From: Candidatus Krumholzibacteriia bacterium
GTDB taxonomy: Bacteria > Krumholzibacteriota > Krumholzibacteriia > LZORAL124-64-63
Length of the DNA stretch: 32,838 nucleotides
Reading direction: 5' to 3'
Assembly: GCA_024762975.1 (NCBI GenBank)
Contig: JANTGJ010000024.1
Coordinates: 1 to 32,838 of the forward strand
A program made the translations under genes and the position numbers. The notes under the pieces were generated by a model. The model saw only the letters and a list, made by a program, of their open reading frames with translations. It ran no database searches and had not been told where the DNA came from. Shown piece after piece: positions 17,742 through 26,304 of this stretch. Every line of letters begins with the position of its first letter. Position 1 is the first letter of the stretch.

Positions 17742-20700
17742 TCACTTGGCCAGGACCATCTTGGCCGTCTGAGCCGAACGTCCATCGCTCATGCGCGCGA
17801 AGTAGATTCCCGCCGCGGCGGAGCGGCCCTGATCGTCCCGTCCCTTCCAGATCGCGGTATGGGTTCCCGCCTCCACCGTTTCGTCCACCAGAGTCCGGAC
17901 CCGACGGCCGCGGAGATCGAAGATTTCGAGCCGGATATTCCCGGTCCTGGGTACGTCATAGGAGATCCGCGCCAACGGGTTGAACGGATTGGGGGTCACA
18001 TCCCGGATCGCCAGCGTCCGCGGCAACGAGTCCTCCACCGGCGAGGAGCCGCCGCCCTGGGTCCAGACCGGCGCGGTGAACCCGCTGCTGTGGCCGTCCA
18101 CATCGACGGCTACGACGACGTAGTAGCTGTCCTGGGGGGGCGTATCGTCCCAGGTCGTCGTCGGCGGCACGACGCTGCCGACCATCTTGTTCGCCGTCGG
18201 CACAAAGACATCGGCGGTATCGCGATAGACCACGTAGTGATCCAGGTCCGGCGCCGCACTGGCCGTCCACGAGAAGCGATACTGCCCCGCACCCAGGGAT
18301 ACCACCGAGGCGTCCTGCAGCACCGGCGGCGCCACGAAATCCGCATCCGGACCACCGTGGAACCCGATATCCGCCCGGGAGCCATCCGGGTCCAGGCAGC
18401 CGGGATCGTCGATTCCGCGATCCAGACAAGGGGAGTGGACGGCCAGCCCCAGATCACCTCCGGTCAGATCAACCAGCAGCGGATCGACGCTGATGTCCCC
18501 CGGTCCCATGGTCGTGGAGACAAAGTCGCCACCCGCGTTGCTCCAGGCGTCATTGCAGTCGCTCACGGCTCCGGTCCCGGCGCACATCAGGCCCCCACCG
18601 ACATTCGAGACGATGATATTGTTGCGCGCGGTCAGCGCACCGCCGGAGATCATGGCCAAACCGCCGGCCATCGAGCCGCTGTTGGAATCGACCAGACAAT
18701 TCTCGACCGTACCGTTGATATTCATCCCATACAGTCCGCCGCCGAGGTTGGTCGCCGAGTTGCCCACCAGGCGGGTGTTGCGCACCTGTACCGACGCCAG
18801 CGAAGCGAAGACCGCTCCGCCATTGCCCCCCCGGGCGGTGTTGTTCTCCAGTGTGCAATGCACCAGTTCGAGCGTGCCGCCGTCGATACTCAGCGCTCCA
18901 CCTGCGTTCTGGGACCGGTTGCCGCGGATCTCCACGCCGTCCATGCTGACCGTCGCATTCGACGCCCACAACGCTCCGCCGACTCCCGAGCCTCCATTGT
19001 CGACCAGGGATCCACCGACCAGATGGATACTGGCATCTTGCACCATCAATCCGGCGCCGGTAAAACTCGGGAGACTGTCCGAACAGGCATTGCCGGTGAA
19101 CGCACAATTCTCCAGAGTCGCCGCCGCGCCCTCGAGAACGGCCACGGCTCCACCGTTGCTGGCGATATTTCCGGTAAACTCGCAGTCGATGACCCGGGGC
19201 TCGCCACCGAGGAGGCAGAGAGCACCGCCGTATCCGGTAGCAACAGCCGGGTCGGCGCGATTGTTCAGGAACCGGCAGTTGCTGATCGTCGGCGAGCAGT
19301 CACTCGTGTAGATCGCCCCGCCATGATAGCCGGGAACCGGGTTGGAATAATTCGCTCCCACACAGTCCTCGAAAACAAAACCGTCGACGCCACCGATGTC
19401 ACCGCAGCCGGCCAGAAAGCGCAGGCCTCCGTTGCCCGAGCTCAGGCGCGTCGGATACAGATCGGTATCGCGTACGGAGAAGTCGTCGTTCCAACCGCCG
19501 AACAGGCGTACCGGATCGGTCACCGCGATCGCGCCGGCGTAATCTCCCCCGGCGACGTAGACCGAGTCGGTACCGGTACAGGCAACCAGGGCGTCGGCGA
19601 TCGAGTGCGCAGCAGTGGCCGGAGTCTCGTAGGGAGCCGTGTTGCTGCCCAGGGTCGATACGTAGCGAATCTTGTGCCCGACGATCTGGATCCGGTGCTT
19701 CGCGAAATCGTAACCATCCACCGTGCCGGTGCTCGGGAAGACCACCAGGCTGGCGTAGTCGGTGCCTTCGTTGGGAACGAAGAAATCGTAGCTGCCCGAA
19801 TTGGGCACGTTCTCGGCGATCACGAGATCGTGGCAGGCGCCGTCGATTCCCATCCAGATATCCACCGTGGGTGCTGCGGCCCCGGCACTCGTCCAGTTCA
19901 AGGTAACCGTTTCATCGCCGAGCAGGGGGTCCAGACCGAAAGCCGAGTCGATATCGATTTCGACGGGCGGCGGTGTGTAATACATCTGCGTAACGCTGAT
20001 ACCGACATTGCCGGCGCCATACTGAACCATCGCATAGCCGCTCTCACCGAAGCCCGAGCCCCAGCTGTTCTTGATGATCCACGCACCGTTGCCACTGCAG
20101 GCGCGATCATCATAGCCGACGATCAACACCAGATGGTTGGTCCCGTACCCCGGAAGGTTGTAGCAACCCCCGCCGTAATTCTCGAACTCGGGGCTGGCAT
20201 CGATGGCCGTGCAGATCGGCCCCACCTGCAGCGCCTGTTTCATCTGTTCGACATTGTTGGAAATCGACCGGTAGCCCGTGATATGGGCGTAGTCGAAATA
20301 GTTGTCCTCTTCACAGGGAGCGATCGGCGGGTCCGCGCTCAGGTAGGGATGGCAATTTTCCAGCACCCCACCATAGTTCTGCCAGATGTAGTAGGAGGCC
20401 ACGGCCCAGCCGCCGTCGCAACCGGCACCGTAGGGATTGCACGAGATCGACTGCTGCTCCGACAGGTTCACCTCGACTCCGTAGTAGATCTTGATGAAGG
20501 CTTCCATCTCGGCGGTGGCGGCAAAGGCCCAGCATGAACCACAGCTACCCTGGTTCTTGACCGGGGTGATGCCATCGACGTCGCGCCAGTCCAGACTCGT
20601 CGGCAGCGCCTTCTCGACCGGAAGAATCTCCAGGTGGGCCTCCCATTCGCTTTCCCACCCCGCCGGCGGCTTGTACCCCCGCAAATTGTCGCGTTCCTCC

Positions 20701-20900
20701 TGCGTGCGCGTCAGGATGAAGGTGTCGTCCACGTCGAAAGTCCAACCTTCGGTTTTCGCGCGCTCGCGCAATTCGTCCAGCGTCGGACCGTCATAGGCCC
20801 AGGCCGAGCCGGCTACCAGAGTCAGCGCCAGGAGCGCAAGCAGGAACAATCGCGGGGTCCGGAACACCGAACCGCCACCATGGCGTGGATGACTTTGCAT
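17742..20900 (-). CDS. Secreted papain-like (C1) cysteine protease with right-handed beta-helix repeats, FnIII-like and FlgD Ig-like/T9SS-type C-terminal domain
   Basis: Signal peptide ...LFLLALLALTLVAGSAWA; QGSCGSCWAF, NHLVLIVGYD and NSWG retain the Gln/Cys/His/Asn papain residues; about nine GGA[L/V/I]-type rungs; C-terminal TPNPFNPLARISYDVP...IRLEIFDLRGRRVRTLVD...AAGIYFARM...KMVLAK. ATG 20900 preceded by GGGAAAGG. Confidence 0.9.
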   Translation of the reverse strand: MQSHPRHGGGSVFRTPRLFLLALLALTLVAGSAWAYDGPTLDELRERAKTEGWTFDVDDTFILTRTQEERDNLRGYKPPAGWESEWEAHLEILPVEKALPTSLDWRDVDGITPVKNQGSCGSCWAFAATAEMEAFIKIYYGVEVNLSEQQSISCNPYGAGCDGGWAVASYYIWQNYGGVLENCHPYLSADPPIAPCEEDNYFDYAHITGYRSISNNVEQMKQALQVGPICTAIDASPEFENYGGGCYNLPGYGTNHLVLIVGYDDRACSGNGAWIIKNSWGSGFGESGYAMVQYGAGNVGISVTQMYYTPPPVEIDIDSAFGLDPLLGDETVTLNWTSAGAAAPTVDIWMGIDGACHDLVIAENVPNSGSYDFFVPNEGTDYASLVVFPSTGTVDGYDFAKHRIQIVGHKIRYVSTLGSNTAPYETPATAAHSIADALVACTGTDSVYVAGGDYAGAIAVTDPVRLFGGWNDDFSVRDTDLYPTRLSSGNGGLRFLAGCGDIGGVDGFVFEDCVGANYSNPVPGYHGGAIYTSDCSPTISNCRFLNNRADPAVATGYGGALCLLGGEPRVIDCEFTGNIASNGGAVAVLEGAAATLENCAFTGNACSDSLPSFTGAGLMVQDASIHLVGGSLVDNGGSGVGGALWASNATVSMDGVEIRGNRSQNAGGALSIDGGTLELVHCTLENNTARGGNGGAVFASLASVQVRNTRLVGNSATNLGGGLYGMNINGTVENCLVDSNSGSMAGGLAMISGGALTARNNIIVSNVGGGLMCAGTGAVSDCNDAWSNAGGDFVSTTMGPGDISVDPLLVDLTGGDLGLAVHSPCLDRGIDDPGCLDPDGSRADIGFHGGPDADFVAPPVLQDASVVSLGAGQYRFSWTASAAPDLDHYVVYRDTADVFVPTANKMVGSVVPPTTTWDDTPPQDSYYVVVAVDVDGHSSGFTAPVWTQGGGSSPVEDSLPRTLAIRDVTPNPFNPLARISYDVPRTGNIRLEIFDLRGRRVRTLVDETVEAGTHTAIWKGRDDQGRSAAAGIYFARMSDGRSAQTAKMVLAK

Positions 20901-21004
20901 GAATTGCCTTTCCCGAAAATATGGGTGTCTCGGAGGGTGATCGTGCCGACGACAGCGGTTCTCGAATTCAGGCCCGCGCGGGCTTTCCCGATGCGCCAGC
21001 ACTA

Positions 21005-21033
21005 ATGATACCAGAACCAGCCCGGAAACACAA
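21005..21033 (-). promoter_or_regulatory. Candidate sigma70-type promoter of the papain-like protease
   Basis: Minus strand TTGTGT (21033-21028), 17-nt spacer, TATCAT (21010-21005); lies inside the upstream extension of the track ORF, supporting start at 20900. Confidence 0.55.
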
Positions 21034-21075
21034 CGAAACATCGTTTTCATCAAAACCGACAATGCAAATTGGGTC

Positions 21076-21105
21076 TTGATAATTTGAAGCCCCGAGGGAT
21101 ATTTT
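21076..21105 (+). promoter_or_regulatory. Candidate sigma70-type promoter of the SUMF1 lipoprotein
   Basis: TTGATA (21076-21081), 18-nt spacer, TATTTT (21100-21105); GGAGG Shine-Dalgarno before ATG 21154. Confidence 0.5.
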
Positions 21106-21153
21106 TAGTGGCGACCAGCAAATACTCCAAAACCGGTCTGGAGGCCAAAGATA

Positions 21154-23673
21154 ATGCCAAGGAACCAACGGGTACTCGCCAGTACCTCGCTCCTGCTACT
21201 GTTTGCCGGAGCGTTTCTTTTCGTCGGTTGTTCCGATGACAATCCGGTCGAAGTCGGTCCGGGGACGAACTTCTCCAACACGGTGGTTATCCATACGGAT
21301 CCCGACGACCTCAATGTGGCTTGGTCGCTGGCCGCTCCCGGTGGGGCCACGATTGCCTCGCAGGGCGATGCGACCCTCGAGAACATGGCCGCGGGCGAGT
21401 ATACGATCAGCTGGCTTCCGAGGGACGGGTGGATCACACCGCGCCCCAATCCGGTGACATTGTCGCTGGGATCGGTCAAGCAGATCGACTTCTCCGGTTT
21501 CTACTTCCCCGAACCGGGCTCGGTATTCATCAACGTGATTCCCGGCAACCTGCAAGCCGAGTGGACTCTGCTCGGTGGCGAAGTCAACTCGTCCACCGGC
21601 GAATTCGAACCGACCGAGGGAATGGAGTGGAACGGCGCCGGTGACACCACCCTCCAGGCGCTTGAACCGGGGATCTACGAGATCATCTGGCAACCGGTCG
21701 ACGGTTGGTACAATCCGGATCAGGAAGGCGATCAGCAGGGCGAGCCGTTGACCGTGCGTTTCACGATGACGATCTTCGGCTTTTCGGCGGCGCGCGAATA
21801 CCGGCAGTCACCCGGTTCGGTTTACATCGATCCGAGGCCTGGAAGCCTGGATGCCTCATGGACGCTGACCGGCAACGGCCGTCTGACCGCGACGGGGCCG
21901 ATCGAGCAGATTATCGAATACACCGGTACGGGACCGACCCTGATTGCCGACGCCTGGCCCGATACGGTGGGCGATGGCGTCTCCTCCTTCGACTACACGA
22001 TCGTCTGGGACGAGGTCAGTGGCTACACCACCCCCGCCTCGGCGGACTACGAAATGAGCCGGGGAATCACGCTGAACGTTGCCGGTGAATACGCGCAGGT
22101 GCCCGGCTCGGCGACCATCGACGCCGAACCCAACAGTCTGGACGCCCCCTGGACCCTGGTCGGTCCGGACGGGATCCAGCGCTCCGGCCTGGGTGATCTC
22201 TCGCTGAGCGACCTGGCACCGGGTGACTATACGCTGATGTGGGGTGAAGTCGTCGCCTGGAAAGCGCCGCAGAACGAGACATTGACCGTAGATCACGGCG
22301 GCAACGTGGTATTTGCCGGCACCTACGCCCCCAGCCTGGTACTGGATCCGCAGCCGGCCGGTTTCTCGGCTCCGTGGCAGATCGCCGGCCCGGGTGGATT
22401 CAGTTTGAGTGGTACCGGATCCTCGGTATTCAACGATCTGGACGCCGGTTCGTATACGGTGACCTGGAACGAAGTCAGCGGCTGGACGGCCCCGGCAGCG
22501 GAGACCGTCACACTCGGTGCGACAGGTATCGTCGTCACTGGCGACTACCAACAAAACGCGATGACACTCTTCGTTCGACCCGAACCGGCCGGACTGGGTG
22601 CGCCCTGGACCATCACCGGGCCGAACGGGTTCAGCGAATCCGGCACGGGGCAGGGTACCGTCGAGGTAACGGACCCCGGTGTCTACACACTGGCCTGGGA
22701 GACTCTGGTCGGCTGGACCCCGCCGGGTCCGACCCTGGCACCTCTGGCTGCCGGGGAAACGATCACTTTCCAGGCCCGCTATCTGGAGACTTTCGACATG
22801 GTCCCCGTATCCGCCGGTGCGTTCGTGATGGGAACGCGCAACGAGTCCTGCTCCAGCCCGGATGAGACGGAGCATGACGTCGAATTGACCAATGACATTC
22901 TGGTACAGGCCACCGAGGTCAGCAACGGCACCTTTGCCCAGGTGTTGACCTGGGCAGTGGACCATGGCTACGCCCGCTACGAGAATGGAAAGATCTACGA
23001 TACACTGGACAACTCCACGATCATGCTGATGAACATGCAGGACCCGGGCCTGAAGATCCGGTACGAGAATGGCGCGTTCGTCTCGGACCGCGAAAACGAT
23101 CCGGTGGTCGAGATTTCCTGGTATGCGGCAGCGGCCTACTGTGACTGGCTCAGTCTCCACGGGGGAATGACCCGTGCCTACGACCATCTGAACTGGCTGT
23201 GCAATGGCTATGATCCGTACAACGCCGTTGGCTATCGCCTGCCGACGGAGGCCGAGTGGGAGTACGCCTGCCGTGCCGGCAGTGAGACCGCCTACGCGAA
23301 CACCGATATCGATGATTTCCGGGAGGACTGCTTTGTCGAAGATCCCGAATTGCTGGACAGCATCTGCTGGTTCTCGGAAAATTCCCAGTCGCAGGCACAT
23401 GAGGTAGCCTCCAAGGGCCCCAACGCCTGGGGATTGTTCGACATGCACGGCAATGTACTCGAGTGGTGCAATGATCGTTACCGCAGCAACTACTGCGGTA
23501 CGAATTGTCCGGAGGAGAATCCGGTCGGACCGTCGCAGGGCGATACGCGAGTCCAGCGCGGCGGGTATTTCTATTCCGACTTTACGAAGGTTCGCTCGGG
23601 AGCCCGCAGTGAATCGAATCCGACCAATGCGTCCGCGGTCTGCGGCTTCCGCGTGGTCATTACCGACCGGTAG
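21154..23673 (+). CDS. Lipoprotein with about six tandem PEGA-like repeats and C-terminal SUMF1/FGE-sulfatase-type domain
   Basis: Lipobox-like LFVGC; repeats of the form PxxLxAxWTLxGPxGxxxSGxGxxxxxDLxPGxYTxxWxEVxGWTxP; C-terminal MVPVSAGAFVMGTRNE...VVEISWYAAAAYCDWLS...YRLPTEAEWEYACRAG...NAWGLFDMHGNVLEWCND...RVQRGGYF...CGFRVV. Confidence 0.9.
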   Translation: MPRNQRVLASTSLLLLFAGAFLFVGCSDDNPVEVGPGTNFSNTVVIHTDPDDLNVAWSLAAPGGATIASQGDATLENMAAGEYTISWLPRDGWITPRPNPVTLSLGSVKQIDFSGFYFPEPGSVFINVIPGNLQAEWTLLGGEVNSSTGEFEPTEGMEWNGAGDTTLQALEPGIYEIIWQPVDGWYNPDQEGDQQGEPLTVRFTMTIFGFSAAREYRQSPGSVYIDPRPGSLDASWTLTGNGRLTATGPIEQIIEYTGTGPTLIADAWPDTVGDGVSSFDYTIVWDEVSGYTTPASADYEMSRGITLNVAGEYAQVPGSATIDAEPNSLDAPWTLVGPDGIQRSGLGDLSLSDLAPGDYTLMWGEVVAWKAPQNETLTVDHGGNVVFAGTYAPSLVLDPQPAGFSAPWQIAGPGGFSLSGTGSSVFNDLDAGSYTVTWNEVSGWTAPAAETVTLGATGIVVTGDYQQNAMTLFVRPEPAGLGAPWTITGPNGFSESGTGQGTVEVTDPGVYTLAWETLVGWTPPGPTLAPLAAGETITFQARYLETFDMVPVSAGAFVMGTRNESCSSPDETEHDVELTNDILVQATEVSNGTFAQVLTWAVDHGYARYENGKIYDTLDNSTIMLMNMQDPGLKIRYENGAFVSDRENDPVVEISWYAAAAYCDWLSLHGGMTRAYDHLNWLCNGYDPYNAVGYRLPTEAEWEYACRAGSETAYANTDIDDFREDCFVEDPELLDSICWFSENSQSQAHEVASKGPNAWGLFDMHGNVLEWCNDRYRSNYCGTNCPEENPVGPSQGDTRVQRGGYFYSDFTKVRSGARSESNPTNASAVCGFRVVITDR

Positions 23674-23701
23674 TCACCGACAAACGTCGATCGACAACAA
23701 G

Positions 23702-23732
23702 AAGGGCCGAGGGTGTTCCCTCGGCCCTTTTT
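23702..23732 (+). terminator. Intrinsic terminator downstream of the lipoprotein gene
   Basis: AAGGGCCGAGGG-TGTT-CCCTCGGCCCTTTTT, 12-bp stem followed by T-tract. Confidence 0.88.
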
Positions 23733-23752
23733 CAATGCGGTTCCAACTCACG

Positions 23753-25771
23753 TCAGTACATCGACTCGGGATCCACGTCGTGCATCAGGTCCAGGCGCCG
23801 ATACTCATTTCGGAATTCCTCCAGGCACTGGCCCAGCCACTTTTTTTCCGATTTCCGCAACCGCCCTTTGATCAGGATCTGAAATCGGTACCGATCGTTG
23901 AGCCGGGCAAAAACGCCGGGCGCCGGTCCCAGAACCGTGATCCCCGAACGATCCAGATTCGCGCGCAGGGCCTCACAGAGCAACGAGGCTCCCTGCTCGG
24001 TTTCGCCCTGCCTCCTCCCACTGATTCCCAACCGGATCAGCCGTCCGTAAGGCGGATACCCGAGTGAGCGGCGCAACGGGAGTTCCTCGTCCGCGAAGGA
24101 CTCGTAGTCATGGCCGGCGGCAGCGCCGATCACCGGATCATCCGGCCGATAGGTTTGAAACAGTACCCGCCCATCGGCAGTACGGCCAGCCCGCCCCGCC
24201 ACCTGCGTCAGCAACTGGAACGAGCGCTCGGCGGCGCGGAAATCGGGCAGGCCCAATCCATCGTCGGCGGCCAGGACGCCCACCAGACCGACGCCCGGAA
24301 AATGATGTCCCTTGGCCACCATCTGGGTTCCGACCAGAATATCCGCCCGCTGTGCGGCAAAATCAGCCAGGATCCGGCCATAGGCTCCGCGCCGTCGCGT
24401 CGTATCGTGGTCCAGGCGCAGGATCTTCGCCTCGGGAAACTGAATCTGCAGATTGATCTCCACCTTCTCGGTGCCTCCCCCTCCGGGCAACGATGCGGTG
24501 GCGCCACACTGGTTGCAGGCACGGTCCGGAGGTTGCTGATAGTCACAATAGTGGCACAGCAATCGGCGCGGTCGCAGGTGGTAGGTCAGTGCAATATCAC
24601 ACCGGGGGCACTGCACGACTTCGCCGCACTCGGTGCACTGGATCGCGCGTGCAAAGCCACGCCGGTTGTAGAACAGGATTGCCTGACGCCCCTGTTCCAG
24701 CGTTTCGGCCAGGGCCTCGAGCAATCGCGGGGAGAACCCGTCCGCAGAGGGGGTGCCCCGCAGGTCGACACACTCGACCCTGGGCAGGGGGGCTCCGAGA
24801 CGGTCCGGAAGTTCCACGAGCCGATACTTGCCGGCCCTGGCATTGGCCATCGATTCCAGTGAGGGTGTGGCCGACCCCAGTACCACCACCGCGCCGCATT
24901 CGCGGGCCCGGACCAGGGCGGCGTTGCGCGCGTTGTAGCGGGGCTTCTCATCCTGCTTGTAGGACGAGTCGTGCTCCTCGTCCACGATGATCACGCCCGG
25001 GTCCGGCATCGGAGCAAAGAGCGCCGAGCGCGGCCCGACGACGACCCGGATTTCACCTCGAGCCGTAGCCTCGTGAATGCGACAACGCTCGCCGGCCGAC
25101 AGCCCCGAGTGGATCGCGGCAGCCTGTCCTCCGAAACGGGCATGGATTCGGCTGAGGGTTTGCGGTGTGAGTGCGATCTCGGGCAGCAGGTAGATCGCGC
25201 CGCGACCCGCCTGCAACGCCCCGGCAATGATCTCGAGGTAGACTTCGGTCTTCCCACTGCCCGTGACGCCGTGCAGCAGCAACGGCCGTGGATCCTCTCC
25301 TCGGACCGCTTCGTCAGCCGCCTGCACGGCCGCCCGCTGTGCCGCAGTCAATACGATGTCCGCAACGTCGACCACCGGATAATCCGCCGGTTCGGCTCCC
25401 CGTCGGCCGCGGGCCTTGGTTCCCGGCGCCGGAGGATGCATCAGGGGAATGACCTCTCCCAACGGCAGCAGGTAGTACTCGGCCAGCCAGCGTGCCAGCG
25501 CCAACCGGTGCCGATCGATACGGTACTCGGATGGAAAGATGCGACCGATATCCTTAAGGGGAACACCTTCCACGGTGCGCACGTCATCGGCCAACGGTTC
25601 GGTCGCCACGACCAGCCCGATGACCTTGCGGCGCCGACCGAAGGCGACCTCGACCAGGTCGCCGCTGTGGACGGGAACCTGCGTCGCCGAGTCGACGACC
25701 GGCTGGCGGTAACTGAAAGTGCGCGGCAGGGGCACCGGCAAAGCGACTTCGACTCGTAACGCCATGAACAT
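23753..25771 (-). CDS. priA: Primosomal protein N' (replication restart helicase PriA)
   Basis: LLHGVTGSGKTEVYLEII, YLLPEIALTPQ, IIVDEEHDSSYKQDE (DEEH box), zinc-binding CTECGEVVQCPRCD...LCHYCDYQQPPDRACNQCG, GTQMVAKGHHFPGVGLVGVLAADDGL. Start may be 25765. Confidence 0.95.
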   Translation of the reverse strand: MFMALRVEVALPVPLPRTFSYRQPVVDSATQVPVHSGDLVEVAFGRRRKVIGLVVATEPLADDVRTVEGVPLKDIGRIFPSEYRIDRHRLALARWLAEYYLLPLGEVIPLMHPPAPGTKARGRRGAEPADYPVVDVADIVLTAAQRAAVQAADEAVRGEDPRPLLLHGVTGSGKTEVYLEIIAGALQAGRGAIYLLPEIALTPQTLSRIHARFGGQAAAIHSGLSAGERCRIHEATARGEIRVVVGPRSALFAPMPDPGVIIVDEEHDSSYKQDEKPRYNARNAALVRARECGAVVVLGSATPSLESMANARAGKYRLVELPDRLGAPLPRVECVDLRGTPSADGFSPRLLEALAETLEQGRQAILFYNRRGFARAIQCTECGEVVQCPRCDIALTYHLRPRRLLCHYCDYQQPPDRACNQCGATASLPGGGGTEKVEINLQIQFPEAKILRLDHDTTRRRGAYGRILADFAAQRADILVGTQMVAKGHHFPGVGLVGVLAADDGLGLPDFRAAERSFQLLTQVAGRAGRTADGRVLFQTYRPDDPVIGAAAGHDYESFADEELPLRRSLGYPPYGRLIRLGISGRRQGETEQGASLLCEALRANLDRSGITVLGPAPGVFARLNDRYRFQILIKGRLRKSEKKWLGQCLEEFRNEYRRLDLMHDVDPESMY

Positions 25772-25812
25772 CCGCGGCAGTGGTTCGGGCCGGACGATCC
25801 GACCAGGAAGAA

Positions 25813-25847
25813 GGAGCCAGGGAAGCGCATTCTACTTCCCCGGCTCC
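25813..25847 (-). terminator. Probable terminator hairpin after the signalling cluster
   Basis: GGAGCC-A-GGGAAG ... CTTCCC-C-GGCTCC, 6+6 bp with one mismatch; minus strand continues TTCTTCC (interrupted T-tract), 40 nt past the REC stop. Confidence 0.55.
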
Positions 25848-25886
25848 GGTGCGTCTACCGTCGTCGCGGCAAAATGCCGCCACGAA

Positions 25887-26261
25887 TCAGCGACTGGTGC
25901 TCCCCAGGATGGTCTGGACCGTCGATACCAGTTTCTGCGGGCTGAACGGCTTGGTGATGTAGTCATCAGCACCCGCAGCGATGCCCTCTTCGCGGTCTTC
26001 GCGAGAAGAGCGGGCCGTCAGTAACACGACCGGAATATCCGCCGTGCGGCGATCCTCCTTCAACATCCTGCAGGTCTCGATTCCGCCCTGACCGGGCATC
26101 ATCACATCCAGGATCACCAGGTCGGGCGCTTCGTCAACAGCCATGGTAAAGGCATCCTCGCCGTTGTGTGCGGCGATCACGTCGAAGCCCTCGGCGTGCA
26201 GGCTGAAGTCGAGGATGTGGCGGATGTTGTGTTCGTCGTCGGCGATCAGGACCTTCAGCAC
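25887..26261 (-). CDS. Stand-alone response regulator receiver (CheY-like)
   Basis: MLKVLIADDEHNIRHILDFSL...DLVILDVMMPG...VLLTAR...GADDYITKPF: intact DD, phospho-Asp, T and K. Confidence 0.93.
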   Translation of the reverse strand: MLKVLIADDEHNIRHILDFSLHAEGFDVIAAHNGEDAFTMAVDEAPDLVILDVMMPGQGGIETCRMLKEDRRTADIPVVLLTARSSREDREEGIAAGADDYITKPFSPQKLVSTVQTILGSTSR

Positions 26262-26304
26262 GATGCTTCCTCCAGCGGCGATACGTTACTTTGGCACAGG
26301 TTCT

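Noticed and set aside
17859-20537. 892-aa plus-strand ORF
   Set aside because: Lies antisense to the papain/beta-helix protease, whose domains are clear; composition (Arg/His/Asp/Val-rich, no recognisable domain) fits a shadow ORF of GC-rich coding DNA.
20972-20983. Perfect 12-bp palindrome GCCCGCGCGGGC
   Set aside because: Short and built of GC runs expected by chance in this composition; no supporting context.
20901-21062. Upstream extension of the protease ORF (MSVLMKTMFRCVSGLVLVSLVLA...), which looks like an alternative signal peptide
   Set aside because: A good promoter (21033-21005) lies inside the extension, and ATG 20900 has a strong Shine-Dalgarno and its own signal peptide.
21856-23448. 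530-aa minus-strand ORF
   Set aside because: Antisense to the SUMF1 lipoprotein; no recognisable domain.
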